A DNA stretch of 64,000 nt from Acidimicrobiales bacterium (GTDB taxonomy: Bacteria; Actinomycetota; Acidimicrobiia; Acidimicrobiales; AC-14): contig JAODBK010000042.1 in the NCBI GenBank assembly GCA_025463925.1, forward strand, positions 1-64,000, written 5' to 3'. Within the stretch, counting starts at the first letter, position 1, and each line of letters opens with the position of its first letter. The translations under genes were made by a program, and so were the position numbers. A model generated the notes under the pieces. It saw nothing but the letters and a program-made list of their open reading frames with translations. It ran no database searches and had not been told where the DNA came from. This document shows, piece after piece, positions 55,899-64,000 of the stretch.

Positions 55899-57218
55899 GT
55901 GCGCCGCGCGGCGCGGGGCCTGCTCTACGTCGGCACGTTCCTCGCCGTCATCGCGCTGGGCCGGTACCACGCGCAGTTCATCGGCCACTACGTCTTCCAT
56001 TCGTCGTTCCGGCTGCCGTGGTCCCTCGCGTACGCGGCGGTCCTGTGCATCGCCGCCTACGGCGTCGGCCTGCCGGACCTCACGCGGAGCAGGAAGGTCG
56101 CCCTCATCGCCGCGTTGGGTTCCACCTTGGTGGCTGCACTGGCCATGTCCGCGCTGCAACTCGCCCTGGGGGACCAGGTGCTGCCCCGGTTCACCGTGTT
56201 CGGTGCGGTGGCCATCCTGGTGCCGTGGTACGTGCTCTGCGCCGACATCGTCCGGGGCGGCGGCTACCGGCCCGAGGAACGCGATCGGGTAGTTGCGGTC
56301 GTGCGCGACGATGAAGCGGAAACGCTTCGACAGGAGTTGGCCAAGGCACCGGAACGCAGCGCGAGCCTGGTCGCGACGATGGCGCCCGAGGCGGCGAGAC
56401 CGGACGGCCCACGCTCCAAGCCACTTGTCGAGCAGGTCACCACCGCGCGGGGGACTGTTGTGGTGCTCGACCGCGAGGCGCAGCTGGACGACACGATCGT
56501 CGAGCAGGCGGCGACCCTGCACGAGAACGGTGTGCGGATCCGGACGCTCACGCTCTTCTACGACGAGTGGCTCGGCAAGCTCCCGCTGGGCGAGCTCGAA
56601 CGGATCTCCCTGATGTTCGACATCGGTGAGATCCACCGCGCCCGGTACGGGCGGCTCAAACGCCTGCTCGACGTGCTCGTCGCCGCGGTCGGCTTGCTTC
56701 CGCTGATCGTCGTGCTGCCGCTCGTCGCGCTTGGGAACCTGATCGCCAACCGCGGTCCGTTTCTCTACCGGCAGGAGCGCGTCGGCCGGAACGGCGCCTC
56801 ATTCCAGATCGTGAAGTTCCGCACCATGCGGCCCGGCGAGGGTCCGAGCGACTGGACCGGTGAGGCCGACCCGCGGATCACTCGATTCGGTCGGCTGTTG
56901 CGACGCTCGCACCTCGACGAGCTGCCGCAGGTGCTGAACATCCTGCGCGGCGATCTGGCAATCGTCGGGCCCCGGCCTGAGCAACCACGCTATGTGCGCG
57001 AACTCACCGCAAAGATCCCGTTCTACGACCTGCGCCACCGTGTCCGGCCTGGACTGACGGGTTGGGCGCAAGTGAAGTACGACTACGGTGCCTCGGACGT
57101 GGATGCGCTCGAGAAGTTGCAGTACGAGTTCTTCTACCTGCGCCACCAGAGCCTCAGCCTTGACCTGCGGATCATGGGTCGGACACTGCGCAGTGTCGTG
57201 GGTCGAGGCGGGCGATGA
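55899..57218 (+). CDS. Polyprenyl-phosphate sugar-1-phosphate transferase (WcaJ/WbaP type)
   Basis: This 439-residue enzyme has an N-terminal membrane region of about four helices (about 8-120), a cytoplasmic middle and a C-terminal bacterial sugar-transferase domain (about 240-435). The domain has RLKRLLDVLVAAVGLLPLIV, YRQERVGRNGASFQIVKFRT, RSHLDELPQVLNILRGDLAI, VGPRPEQPRYV and RPGLTGWAQVKY. It should move a sugar phosphate onto undecaprenyl or decaprenyl phosphate and start a surface polysaccharide unit. GTG 55899 is 8 bases after uvrA. It is coupled to the next gene by an ATGA overlap. Confidence 0.92.
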   Translation: MRRAARGLLYVGTFLAVIALGRYHAQFIGHYVFHSSFRLPWSLAYAAVLCIAAYGVGLPDLTRSRKVALIAALGSTLVAALAMSALQLALGDQVLPRFTVFGAVAILVPWYVLCADIVRGGGYRPEERDRVVAVVRDDEAETLRQELAKAPERSASLVATMAPEAARPDGPRSKPLVEQVTTARGTVVVLDREAQLDDTIVEQAATLHENGVRIRTLTLFYDEWLGKLPLGELERISLMFDIGEIHRARYGRLKRLLDVLVAAVGLLPLIVVLPLVALGNLIANRGPFLYRQERVGRNGASFQIVKFRTMRPGEGPSDWTGEADPRITRFGRLLRRSHLDELPQVLNILRGDLAIVGPRPEQPRYVRELTAKIPFYDLRHRVRPGLTGWAQVKYDYGASDVDALEKLQYEFFYLRHQSLSLDLRIMGRTLRSVVGRGGR

Positions 57219-58225
57219 CCAGCTTGGAGACGGTTGTCTGCGCGGTCTGCGGGTCCACAACGACGCAGGTCGCCCGCCTGCGCGTCCCGCGCGACGAGTT
57301 CGCAGTCGCCATCGGCGTCCGCGGCGGGCGGTCGAGGTGGGTCGTGTGCGAGCAATGTGGCCTGGTGTTTCAGTCGCCGCGTCCCGACGCCGGCGCGGTC
57401 GACGCGATGTACCTGGAGGGTGGATACCACGAGGTGCGGGGTGGGATCCCCGAGCACTATGTGAGGTATTCGCTTCGGCGCTCGCAGGCCGCCATTGCAT
57501 GGGGTCTCGAGCAGCCGGGTCTCAGAGGTCGAATGGGTCGCGCGCTCGATATCGGGTCGGGCATCGGCGGCGCACTCGTCTGCCTGCGAGAGCGAGGCTG
57601 GGACGTGACCGGAGTGGAGCCGGATCCCAATCTTGCAGCAGCTGGCCGACTGCGGTTCGGGCTGCGCCTCGTCCAGGGCTTCCTGGACGACAGCGTCCTC
57701 GAGGGTGAGGCCTTCGACCTCGCATACAGCTGTCACGTGTGGGAGCACCTTGCGGATCCTCGGGCGACGAGCGCGGTCGCGCACAAGCTCCTGGCTGCGC
57801 AGAGCGGGTATCTGTTGATTGTCGTGCCGACGTTCCGCAAGGCGCGGACGTGGGCCTGGTCGTGCTTCACTGCGCCGCACACGTACATGTTCACGGACGT
57901 CTCGCTTTCCAATCTGCTTGCGTCGGCCGGCTTCAAGACGATCTCGTACCGCTACGCCTCGGCCGCGGACTCGGAGCTCTGGCTGCTCGCGCAGGCTGTC
58001 GAGCCGGTGTTCAGCGCCGCCGCGCCGAGGCGCGAGGTCGTCGGCTCCATTCAACGCGAGATCGCCACCGTGCCCTTGCGGGCCCCGCTCGGCCTGCCGA
58101 ACCGCGCCCTGGCGCATATCCGGACGCTCGCCGCCGACCCACGAGACTTTTGGCGACGTCTCACTCGATGGACCCGCAGTCGGTCGGCCCGAATACGGGT
58201 GACGGTCACCGGCCGTCGTCGTTGA
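57215..58225 (+). CDS. Zinc-ribbon class I SAM methyltransferase
   Basis: This 336-residue protein has an N-terminal zinc ribbon (CAVCGS, CEQCGLVFQSPRPD, about 6-60), then a SAM-binding domain with GRALDIGSGIGGALVCLRER (about 108-127), GVEPD and YSCHVWEHLADP. This combination occurs in sugar or polysaccharide methyltransferases of cell-surface clusters. ATG 57215 overlaps the sugar-transferase stop. The 3' end overlaps the convergent gene by 20 bases. Confidence 0.87.
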   Translation: MTSLETVVCAVCGSTTTQVARLRVPRDEFAVAIGVRGGRSRWVVCEQCGLVFQSPRPDAGAVDAMYLEGGYHEVRGGIPEHYVRYSLRRSQAAIAWGLEQPGLRGRMGRALDIGSGIGGALVCLRERGWDVTGVEPDPNLAAAGRLRFGLRLVQGFLDDSVLEGEAFDLAYSCHVWEHLADPRATSAVAHKLLAAQSGYLLIVVPTFRKARTWAWSCFTAPHTYMFTDVSLSNLLASAGFKTISYRYASAADSELWLLAQAVEPVFSAAAPRREVVGSIQREIATVPLRAPLGLPNRALAHIRTLAADPRDFWRRLTRWTRSRSARIRVTVTGRRR

Positions 58226-59303
58226 TGTCCTCAGCATCCACCGCGTCGGCGTACGCACGGGTCCGCGCTTCAAGAGCAAGGCTGTAGGCGGAGGCGTCGT
58301 ACCATTTCTCTCTCGTCAGCAGGGGAACGACCGAGCCACCGAAGCCTCGTTTGAAGCGGGCGATGTTGCGCTCCTTCTCCGATGGAACGTCGTGCGGCAG
58401 CGGCCCGAACTGCTGGAGGCCGAGCTCATACCGCTGATAGCCGCGAGCCTGGAGCCATTCGATCGTCGCCCATTGCACGGCGTGCCCGGCCGGCTCCCGA
58501 AGGCCAGGCGAGGTGGCGGCAGATGAGTAGTAGGCACCACGACCGAAGAGATTGACGAGTGCGCAGGACTTCGCCTCTCCGTCGCGCCGGGCGGTCACAA
58601 GGAGTGCCCGGCCCTCCTGCACCCAGCGATGCATCATCTGAAACGTGGCTGCAGGTCGCGTGACTCGGCCGGCCGCCTTCTGATGAAGGAGGCGATACTC
58701 GTCGAACGCCGTGTCGGTGATCGAGCTGGCGTCGAACACGTCGATGGTGAAGGAACGCGCGGCCCGGCTGATGTCAGAGCGATGACCCTTCGTCATCTCG
58801 CGCCTGAGTTCCTCGAGGGGACGATCGACTCCGATCACGAGACTCGACAGGCTGATGTCGATGTAGCCGTTGCGGCCCGTGTCCGTCAGGAACGACTCAC
58901 CCGACACGGGACGATCGTGGGCGAGCGGACTGAGCCGCAGCGCGGCGCGCACGACGCCTTCCTCGGCCGCGACGACGTCGATCTGCCGATAGACGGCGAT
59001 AGCCGCGGACGCGCGGCGTGCGGGCGACAGCCCAGGAGCAAACGCCGGACTCCAACAGGGGCCCGCGCCGGAGGAGAGTTCGGCGTGATTGTCATGATGT
59101 TCGACCATGAGAGGGATCGCCGCGAGCGTTTCGCCATCCTCCACGACCGTGAACGCTCGGCTTCTGCTCTCGAGATCAGGCCGGTACGTGAGGGTGTATT
59201 CGCGCCAATGCGACGTATGCCAAAACCAGGCATCCGGCGACAGCTCGCAGAAGTGGTCCCACGCGTCGTCACTTTCACCGGCTGGTTCGACGACTCTCAG
59301 CAT
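58206..59303 (-). CDS. FemAB/GNAT-like acyltransferase (BioF2-like domain)
   Basis: This 365-residue protein has two GNAT-like folds. WFWHTSHWREYTLTYRP at the N-terminus, and LHQKAAGRVTRPAATFQMMH, ALVNLFGRGAYYSSAATSPG and YELGLQQFGP in the second half are characteristic of FemAB-like proteins in polysaccharide clusters. Homologues acylate surface polymers or peptidoglycan precursors with amino acids; the exact substrate is unknown. It starts at ATG 59303, overlapping the methyltransferase stop by 7 bases. Confidence 0.8.
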   Translation of the reverse strand: MLRVVEPAGESDDAWDHFCELSPDAWFWHTSHWREYTLTYRPDLESRSRAFTVVEDGETLAAIPLMVEHHDNHAELSSGAGPCWSPAFAPGLSPARRASAAIAVYRQIDVVAAEEGVVRAALRLSPLAHDRPVSGESFLTDTGRNGYIDISLSSLVIGVDRPLEELRREMTKGHRSDISRAARSFTIDVFDASSITDTAFDEYRLLHQKAAGRVTRPAATFQMMHRWVQEGRALLVTARRDGEAKSCALVNLFGRGAYYSSAATSPGLREPAGHAVQWATIEWLQARGYQRYELGLQQFGPLPHDVPSEKERNIARFKRGFGGSVVPLLTREKWYDASAYSLALEARTRAYADAVDAEDINDDGR

Positions 59304-59980
59304 CGGCGCGTCGTCCCGATGATGTACTGGACGTGACGGGTTCGACCGTCATATGACTTGATCACGTCTTCGATGGTCGGCTCTTCGAATCGACTCGCTC
59401 GGAGCAGGTCTCGCAGGTCCTCCGGTGCCGGAAGGGAGATCGTGCCGAGATGCGGGAAGAGCGCCTCCGGACCCATCTCATCGAACGTGTGGTAGCCGAC
59501 GAGCCGGCCGCCCCCGTGGTCGTGGTCCCAGGTCGCTGCGCCCATGTGGCAGGTGAAGAACCAACCTCCCGGTCGGAGCACCCTTCTCGCTTCCGCATAC
59601 GCCCGTCCGAGATCCGAAAACGGAATGTGCTGCAACGACACGACGTCGAACACCGCCTCGAACGTCTCATCGGCGTAGGGCAGGCAGCGGGCGTCGCCGA
59701 TCAGCACCGGCGGGTCGACGGCCCGATGCTGAAAGGTAGCTCGCGCGAGCCGCAGGGCGGACAACGACACGTCGACACCGAACCCGGCGACTCCGTCGGC
59801 CGCAACAGCCCAGAGGTTTGCGCCGTTGCCACATCCCAGCTCCAGCACGCGACCAGCCCGGCCGTCGGCCTGCTTCCGAAGGTGCGGTTGTCGACCGAGA
59901 AATCTGATCAGTTCCTCGTTCGGCCAGTGCCGGAACGAAGCGGCGCGCTCGGCATACGCGTGCTCCCAAGCGTCCGTCAC
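59297..59980 (-). CDS. Class I SAM methyltransferase
   Basis: This 227-residue protein starts at GTG 59980 in a 4-base overlap with the flippase stop. The SAM motif is GRVLELGCGNGANLWAVAAD (about 42-61). GFGVDVSLSALRLARATF, the GDARCLPYADETFEAV region and SLQHIPFSDLGRAYAEARRV follow, giving a Methyltransf_11 type enzyme. A Trp/His-rich loop (ATWDHDHGGG) is present. It probably modifies the polysaccharide unit, from context. The open frame upstream of 59980 shadows the flippase. Confidence 0.87.
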   Translation of the reverse strand: MTDAWEHAYAERAASFRHWPNEELIRFLGRQPHLRKQADGRAGRVLELGCGNGANLWAVAADGVAGFGVDVSLSALRLARATFQHRAVDPPVLIGDARCLPYADETFEAVFDVVSLQHIPFSDLGRAYAEARRVLRPGGWFFTCHMGAATWDHDHGGGRLVGYHTFDEMGPEALFPHLGTISLPAPEDLRDLLRASRFEEPTIEDVIKSYDGRTRHVQYIIGTTRRC

Positions 59981-61518
59981 GAGACCTCCTTCGGCGCGGA
60001 GCGGCCACCGCCGCCGAGGCTGAGGACGTCGCGCAACTTGGCCGGAGGGAGCACGGTGAGGAGCATGGCAGCCACGTACACGAGCCCGCCGACGCCGGTA
60101 CCCACGAGCAGTGTCTGGAGCGGACCCAGCGGGGACGCCAGGACCAGACCCACGGCGGCGCACAGGAATGGGAGAGGAACGAGGGCTGGTCCGACGGAAT
60201 GCAGGAGGAACTCGCGCAGGGACAGTCCCGCCACGTCGAGGAACGATCGCGTGAGCATCGGGAGCAGGATCACCAACCCGACCAGTGAGCCTTCGAGCAC
60301 CCCGACCGTCCCCACCGCTTGTACGAGCAGGAAACTGGCGACGAGGTTGAGTGTGACCGCCGCCATGGCCGGACGGAGCACGTCGTTCACCCGGCCCGTG
60401 CCTCGGAGCAGATTCGACCCGACCTGCAGCGGAGCGGCCAACGCGATGTACGCGATCGCCACGGCAGCGAGGCCAGCTGCGCCGTGATAACGGGGCCCCA
60501 CCCAGACGTGCACGATCGGACCCGCGAGCATCGCGGCGCCTGCCGCGACAGGCCACGTCACGAGCAGTGTGAGACGGGTTCCCTCATCGAGCAGTCGTGC
60601 CATCGCGTGACGGTCGCGCCGGCCAGCGAGAAGGGCCGCGCTGCTCAGGACGGCATACGAGGCCGACGACAACACCGCCGCGACGGTATTCATCACCTGC
60701 ATCGCGACTTCCAGGACGGTCACGGCAGCGGGGCCGATGAACGAGCCCACCAGGAGTCGGTCCATCGTGCGATGGAGGACACCGTTGGCATCGAGCGCAG
60801 CAACCCGCCAGCCGTAGGCGAGAAGCCGGCGGACCTCTGCAACCCTCGCCGATCGCCAGGCGCCCGGGACCTGCCGCGTCAAGAGGATCACGGCGAACAG
60901 CATCCCGACTCCCGACGCCGCGGCGCTGACGAGGGCCACGTCGCGCAGGCCGCCCCCGGCAGACGCCACAAATACCGTTCCGATTGCGACCAACGTCCGT
61001 CGCAAGGCGTCGGCGGCACGCGAAAGGTCGACCCGTTGGCAGCCCTCGAGAACCGACTCGCATCCTTCGGTGACGGTGTCGAACAGGATCTGGATGCCGA
61101 ACCATTGGATCGCGGCCCGAACGGCGCCTCGAAGGCTCGCCGGAGTGCTGAAGACGTGAGGCAACACGACCGGCCCGCACAGTGCGAGGACTGCGCCGGA
61201 GACGATTCCCAGCGCGATGAAGATCCAGACGGCAGTGCCGGCTGAGCGGTACTGACCAGCCTCATCTTCGGCACCGAGGCCCAAGCCCACGAAGTAGGTC
61301 GCTGCCGCGCCAACGCCGACATCACCCAGTGAGAACCAGCCGTTCACCGCGGAGAAGGTCTGGATGAGTACCCAGGAACCGAACGCGGTCGGGCCCAACG
61401 CGTGCAGCAGCAGGGGAAGTGAGACGACCGCGACGAGCATCGCCCAGACGTTGCCGGCACCGGCCGCGACAACGTTCTGCAGTAGTCGCCTGCGGTAGGG
61501 GCGGGCCTCGATGTTCAA
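59977..61518 (-). CDS. Polysaccharide repeat-unit flippase (Wzx/MOP family)
   Basis: This 513-residue protein has about 13-14 hydrophobic helices. The first reads AGNVWAMLVAVVSLPLLLHA, followed by LGPTAFGSWVLIQTFSAVNGW, a typical Wzx/MATE-like start. It should flip lipid-linked sugar units across the membrane. TTG 61518 is chosen because it avoids overlap with the divergent gene; the frame stays open to 61701 but that part is low-complexity and shadows the next gene. It heads a minus-strand operon with the methyltransferase and FemAB-like genes. Confidence 0.87.
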   Translation of the reverse strand: MNIEARPYRRRLLQNVVAAGAGNVWAMLVAVVSLPLLLHALGPTAFGSWVLIQTFSAVNGWFSLGDVGVGAAATYFVGLGLGAEDEAGQYRSAGTAVWIFIALGIVSGAVLALCGPVVLPHVFSTPASLRGAVRAAIQWFGIQILFDTVTEGCESVLEGCQRVDLSRAADALRRTLVAIGTVFVASAGGGLRDVALVSAAASGVGMLFAVILLTRQVPGAWRSARVAEVRRLLAYGWRVAALDANGVLHRTMDRLLVGSFIGPAAVTVLEVAMQVMNTVAAVLSSASYAVLSSAALLAGRRDRHAMARLLDEGTRLTLLVTWPVAAGAAMLAGPIVHVWVGPRYHGAAGLAAVAIAYIALAAPLQVGSNLLRGTGRVNDVLRPAMAAVTLNLVASFLLVQAVGTVGVLEGSLVGLVILLPMLTRSFLDVAGLSLREFLLHSVGPALVPLPFLCAAVGLVLASPLGPLQTLLVGTGVGGLVYVAAMLLTVLPPAKLRDVLSLGGGGRSAPKEVS

Positions 61519-61559
61519 GGGCCCGGGAACAGTCGTCGAATGTCCGTAGAGTGAACGTG

Positions 61560-63209
61560 ATGATGATGGATCGCCTTCAGGCAGCTGGCCGGCGAGGCCG
61601 ATCGCGGGCGCGGGAGCTGCGGCGAATGGCTGCCGGCGCTGTGGGCTTGTCGCCGGTTGCGACGGCCGGCTGGGGACTGACCCGGCTGACTGGCCGCCCA
61701 TCCGGGTCGGTCATCGAGAACAGCAGTTTCACCTGGTCGGTGGCGACTTCGAGTGAGACGACACTCGTCTGGGTCCACAACTACTGGTCGGACGGATACG
61801 CGATCGAGCGACCGCATCTGACGGCAGCACTGCTCAGCGCCGATGGTAGAGCGGCACACCGATGGTCGTTCACCCTCGCGCCGGACGCGACCGAGGTGAT
61901 CGACATCCGTCGTCTGTGTCGCGACGTGGGAGTCGCGCTGCCGTTCGAAGGTCAACTCGTGCTCCAACTTCGTCACGAAAAGCTCTCCGCTGGGCGACCA
62001 CTGCAGACGTTCGGCGAGTACGTAAAGGATGACGGCGAAGCGTCGGGCGTGCACGGGCAGTATGGGTGGGTGGGGCTGCCCGCGGCGCAGATGGTGTCGA
62101 CGATGCGTGTCGAGGCCGGGCCCGACCGCCGGACGGCAATCGTCTTGGTGAATCCCTATGACGGACCGGGCGCACCAGTCGAGATGCGGGCCCGACTGAC
62201 GGTTACCGACGCCGAGGGCCACTCGCGGTCGGCGCGGCTGGACGCGCTCCCGGCGGGCGGCAGCCGCCGCGTGTACCTCGACGATCTCTTCCATGACCTG
62301 CCGTCGTTTCTGGGCGGCCAACCCGGCCACGCGCGCGTCCTCTTCCCTTGCCCGGTCTCGCGGGTGGCGACCTTTGTGGAGTTCGACGATGGGCGTCGCG
62401 TCGTCAACCATGGCACCGTTGACCGTCTGTATCACCAGGGGTCCGGCATTCCTCGCGACTGGACGGAGTCGGAACCTATGGCGAGCGCCTTCGTCATCGT
62501 TGGAGACGGGCAGGACACCGTGTTGACCCTCGTCAACGTGTGGGGCCCGGTGCCGGCTCCGTATCAGGCCGCCATCTCCGTGTACGACGCGGCCGGCCAG
62601 CTCGTCGGGGCCGTTGTCGAGCCGGTCCCTGCACTTGGCCTTCGTTCGGTCAGCCTTGGGAAGATCGTCCGAGCCGCTGGCCATGCGGGCCGGTTCGTGG
62701 GGCACGCCGAGGTCCGCCTCGACACGCCGACTGGAGTCCGTGAGCGGCCGGCGCAGTTGGACATCCTCGTCGGATTGACGCGCGGCGGTGTCCTCCAAGG
62801 GGAAGTCCAGGTCGGTGGCGAGTTCTTCAACGCTCCGGTGCCGCCAGGCATCGCGTTGCCGGACGTCCGGCGCACCCGGACGTTCGGACGGGTGCGAGTG
62901 GACGGCACGGCCAGGACGTTCATCCATCTGGGCTATCCCGCTCCCGACCAGGAGCAGCGCGTGTCGACGGCGACGTTGACGTTGGTTGACATGAGTGGCA
63001 CGAAGGCCGCGGTTCGGGAGGTCACGGTCCCCGCTCATGGAGCGGTGTTCGCTGAGCTGACGGAGCTCTTCCCAGACGCGGCCAAGCTTCTCGCCAGCGG
63101 TTCCGGTGTCCTCCGCGTTCGCGATGCCGGAGCTCGCCTCTACGGCTTCTACCTCGTCGAGACCGACGGCGCGATCACCGGCCCGATCTGTCATCTCATC
63201 GGGGGATGA
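61560..63209 (+). CDS. Unknown protein with four tandem beta-rich repeats
   Basis: This protein of about 549 residues starts at one of several adjacent ATG/GTG codons (61551-61566) just after a TAGAGT box. A basic N-terminus (residues 1-45) is followed by four similar repeats of about 115-130 residues. Each repeat begins with a strand ending in TLVWVHNY, AIVLVNPY, TLVNVWG or FIHLGYP. It continues with a strand-turn such as LTVTDAEGHS and SVYDAAGQLV, then a segment like LPAGGSRRVYLDDLF. No signal peptide or enzyme motif was recognised. It lies in the polysaccharide cluster, divergent from the flippase; the role is unknown. Confidence 0.75.
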   Translation: MMMDRLQAAGRRGRSRARELRRMAAGAVGLSPVATAGWGLTRLTGRPSGSVIENSSFTWSVATSSETTLVWVHNYWSDGYAIERPHLTAALLSADGRAAHRWSFTLAPDATEVIDIRRLCRDVGVALPFEGQLVLQLRHEKLSAGRPLQTFGEYVKDDGEASGVHGQYGWVGLPAAQMVSTMRVEAGPDRRTAIVLVNPYDGPGAPVEMRARLTVTDAEGHSRSARLDALPAGGSRRVYLDDLFHDLPSFLGGQPGHARVLFPCPVSRVATFVEFDDGRRVVNHGTVDRLYHQGSGIPRDWTESEPMASAFVIVGDGQDTVLTLVNVWGPVPAPYQAAISVYDAAGQLVGAVVEPVPALGLRSVSLGKIVRAAGHAGRFVGHAEVRLDTPTGVRERPAQLDILVGLTRGGVLQGEVQVGGEFFNAPVPPGIALPDVRRTRTFGRVRVDGTARTFIHLGYPAPDQEQRVSTATLTLVDMSGTKAAVREVTVPAHGAVFAELTELFPDAAKLLASGSGVLRVRDAGARLYGFYLVETDGAITGPICHLIGG

Positions 63210-63282
63210 CGCGCGCGACGACGAATGATCGCAACAATCGGATTTCGTCCTCCGTGGCTGTGTCCGGGAAAGGACCACCGAC

Positions 63283-64000
63283 ATGGTAGAACCCGATCCG
63301 GGCATGCCCGAGGACGCTCAACCGACCGTTTCCGTCGTCCTGCCGGCACGCAACGAGCGTGGGTGGATTCGCGACTGCTTGGACAGCCTCCTGGCCCAGG
63401 ACTATCCCAACCTCATCGAGATCCTCGTGGTGGATGGAGGCTCGACCGACGGAACCGTCCTTCTTGCCGAAGCGCTCGATCCGATCATCCGGACCATCGC
63501 CAACCCGCGTGTGACCGCGGCGGCCGCCATGAACATCGGACTCGCGGAAGCGAAGGGCCAGATCCTCTGTCGTGTGGACGCCCATGCTCGGTATGCCGCG
63601 GATTACGTCAGGCGGTGCGTCGATCTCTTGGTCTCGAGCGGGGCCGACAACGTCGGCGGCTCGATGCGACCGGTCGGGACGACGAACTTCGGCCGTGCGG
63701 TGGCGGCGGCGACGACCAGCCGCTTCGGCGTCGGCCCTGGCGCGTTCCACTTTGCCGACGCGGTCGGCGAAGTCGACACGGTGTGGCTCGGATGCTGGCG
63801 GCGCGAAACCCTTGATGCGCTCGGCGGCTACGACGAGGACTCCCTTCAGTGGGCCGCTGAGGACCAGGAGCTGAATCACCGGATCCGAAAGCGCGGCGGC
63901 CGGATCCTGTTGAGTCCCGCCATCCGATCCTGGTACTTCCCGCGCGACACGCCGCGCGCTCTCGCTCGGCAGTACTTCAACTACGGATTGGCGAAGGCGT
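63283..64000 (+). CDS. Family 2 glycosyltransferase, 3' end cut by the window edge
   Basis: The frame runs from ATG 63283, behind GGGAAAGGA, without a stop to the window end (239 residues visible). The GT-A fold shows SVVLPARNERGWIRDCLDSL, EILVVDGGSTDGTV, AAAAMNIGLAEAKGQILCRV with the metal-site DAHAR, and LGGYDEDSLQWAAEDQEL, the Glu-Asp acid/base region. It resembles ExoA-like enzymes that add sugars to lipid-linked units, which fits the neighbouring flippase and sugar transferase. The C-terminal part is not available. Confidence 0.88.
   Translation, partial: MVEPDPGMPEDAQPTVSVVLPARNERGWIRDCLDSLLAQDYPNLIEILVVDGGSTDGTVLLAEALDPIIRTIANPRVTAAAAMNIGLAEAKGQILCRVDAHARYAADYVRRCVDLLVSSGADNVGGSMRPVGTTNFGRAVAAATTSRFGVGPGAFHFADAVGEVDTVWLGCWRRETLDALGGYDEDSLQWAAEDQELNHRIRKRGGRILLSPAIRSWYFPRDTPRALARQYFNYGLAKA

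Noticed and set aside
59977-61701. Flippase start at 61701.
   Set aside because: It would overlap the divergent gene by about 140 bases with a low-complexity leader; TTG 61518 gives a typical Wzx N-terminus.

Overview
The window is chromosomal DNA from a very GC-rich bacterium, almost certainly an actinobacterium. Third codon positions are almost all G or C. The gene order ANTAR regulator (pdtaR) - polA - rpsA - coaE - uvrB - uvrA matches the order known from Mycobacterium tuberculosis. A LexA box of the actinobacterial CGAAC-N4-GTTCG type precedes uvrA, and many genes begin with GTG or TTG, several apparently on leaderless transcripts. The exact class cannot be fixed from the sequence; a deep branch such as Acidimicrobiia is only a guess.

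Layout. 1-8150: signalling and metabolism (truncated sensor kinase, PAS/GAF/PP2C phosphatase, Ser/Thr kinase; then an EamA transporter - 4-alpha-glucanotransferase - metallo-beta-lactamase hydrolase operon on the minus strand). 8226-14382: first half of the conserved information-processing block (coiled-coil protein, pdtaR, polA, a tiny membrane protein, a methyltransferase, rpsA). 14384-44355: a 30-kb Flp/Tad pilus island placed between rpsA and coaE. 44521-55890: second half of the block (coaE, uvrB, uvrA), with four GT-C-like membrane proteins interleaved. 55899-64000: start of a surface-polysaccharide cluster (polyprenyl-phosphate sugar transferase, two methyltransferases, FemAB/GNAT-like protein, flippase, a four-repeat protein of unknown function, a family 2 glycosyltransferase cut by the window end).

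The pilus island is the notable part. It holds two complete sets of core motor genes, cpaB-tadZ-tadA-tadB-tadC: one on the plus strand (26046-31424), one on the minus strand (41097-35660). The second set is followed by a NarL-type two-component pair. Only one Flp pilin gene is visible (32952-33149), between the two sets, and there is no prepilin peptidase. The island also carries five tadE/tadG-like gene pairs. Four are tandem paralogous cassettes on the minus strand (25832 to 14384), each a short TadE-like protein overlapping a long TadG-anchored secreted protein that ends in the residues Leu-Ile-Arg. A regulator with four tandem XRE helix-turn-helix domains and a transposase remnant sit inside the array. 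Operator-like palindromes, two WhiG/FliA-type promoter candidates and several strong hairpins lie in the gaps. The best reading is a Tad pilus or secretion apparatus with a multiplied set of surface minor-pilin/adhesin-like proteins.

No rRNA, tRNA, CRISPR array or intact mobile element was recognised.
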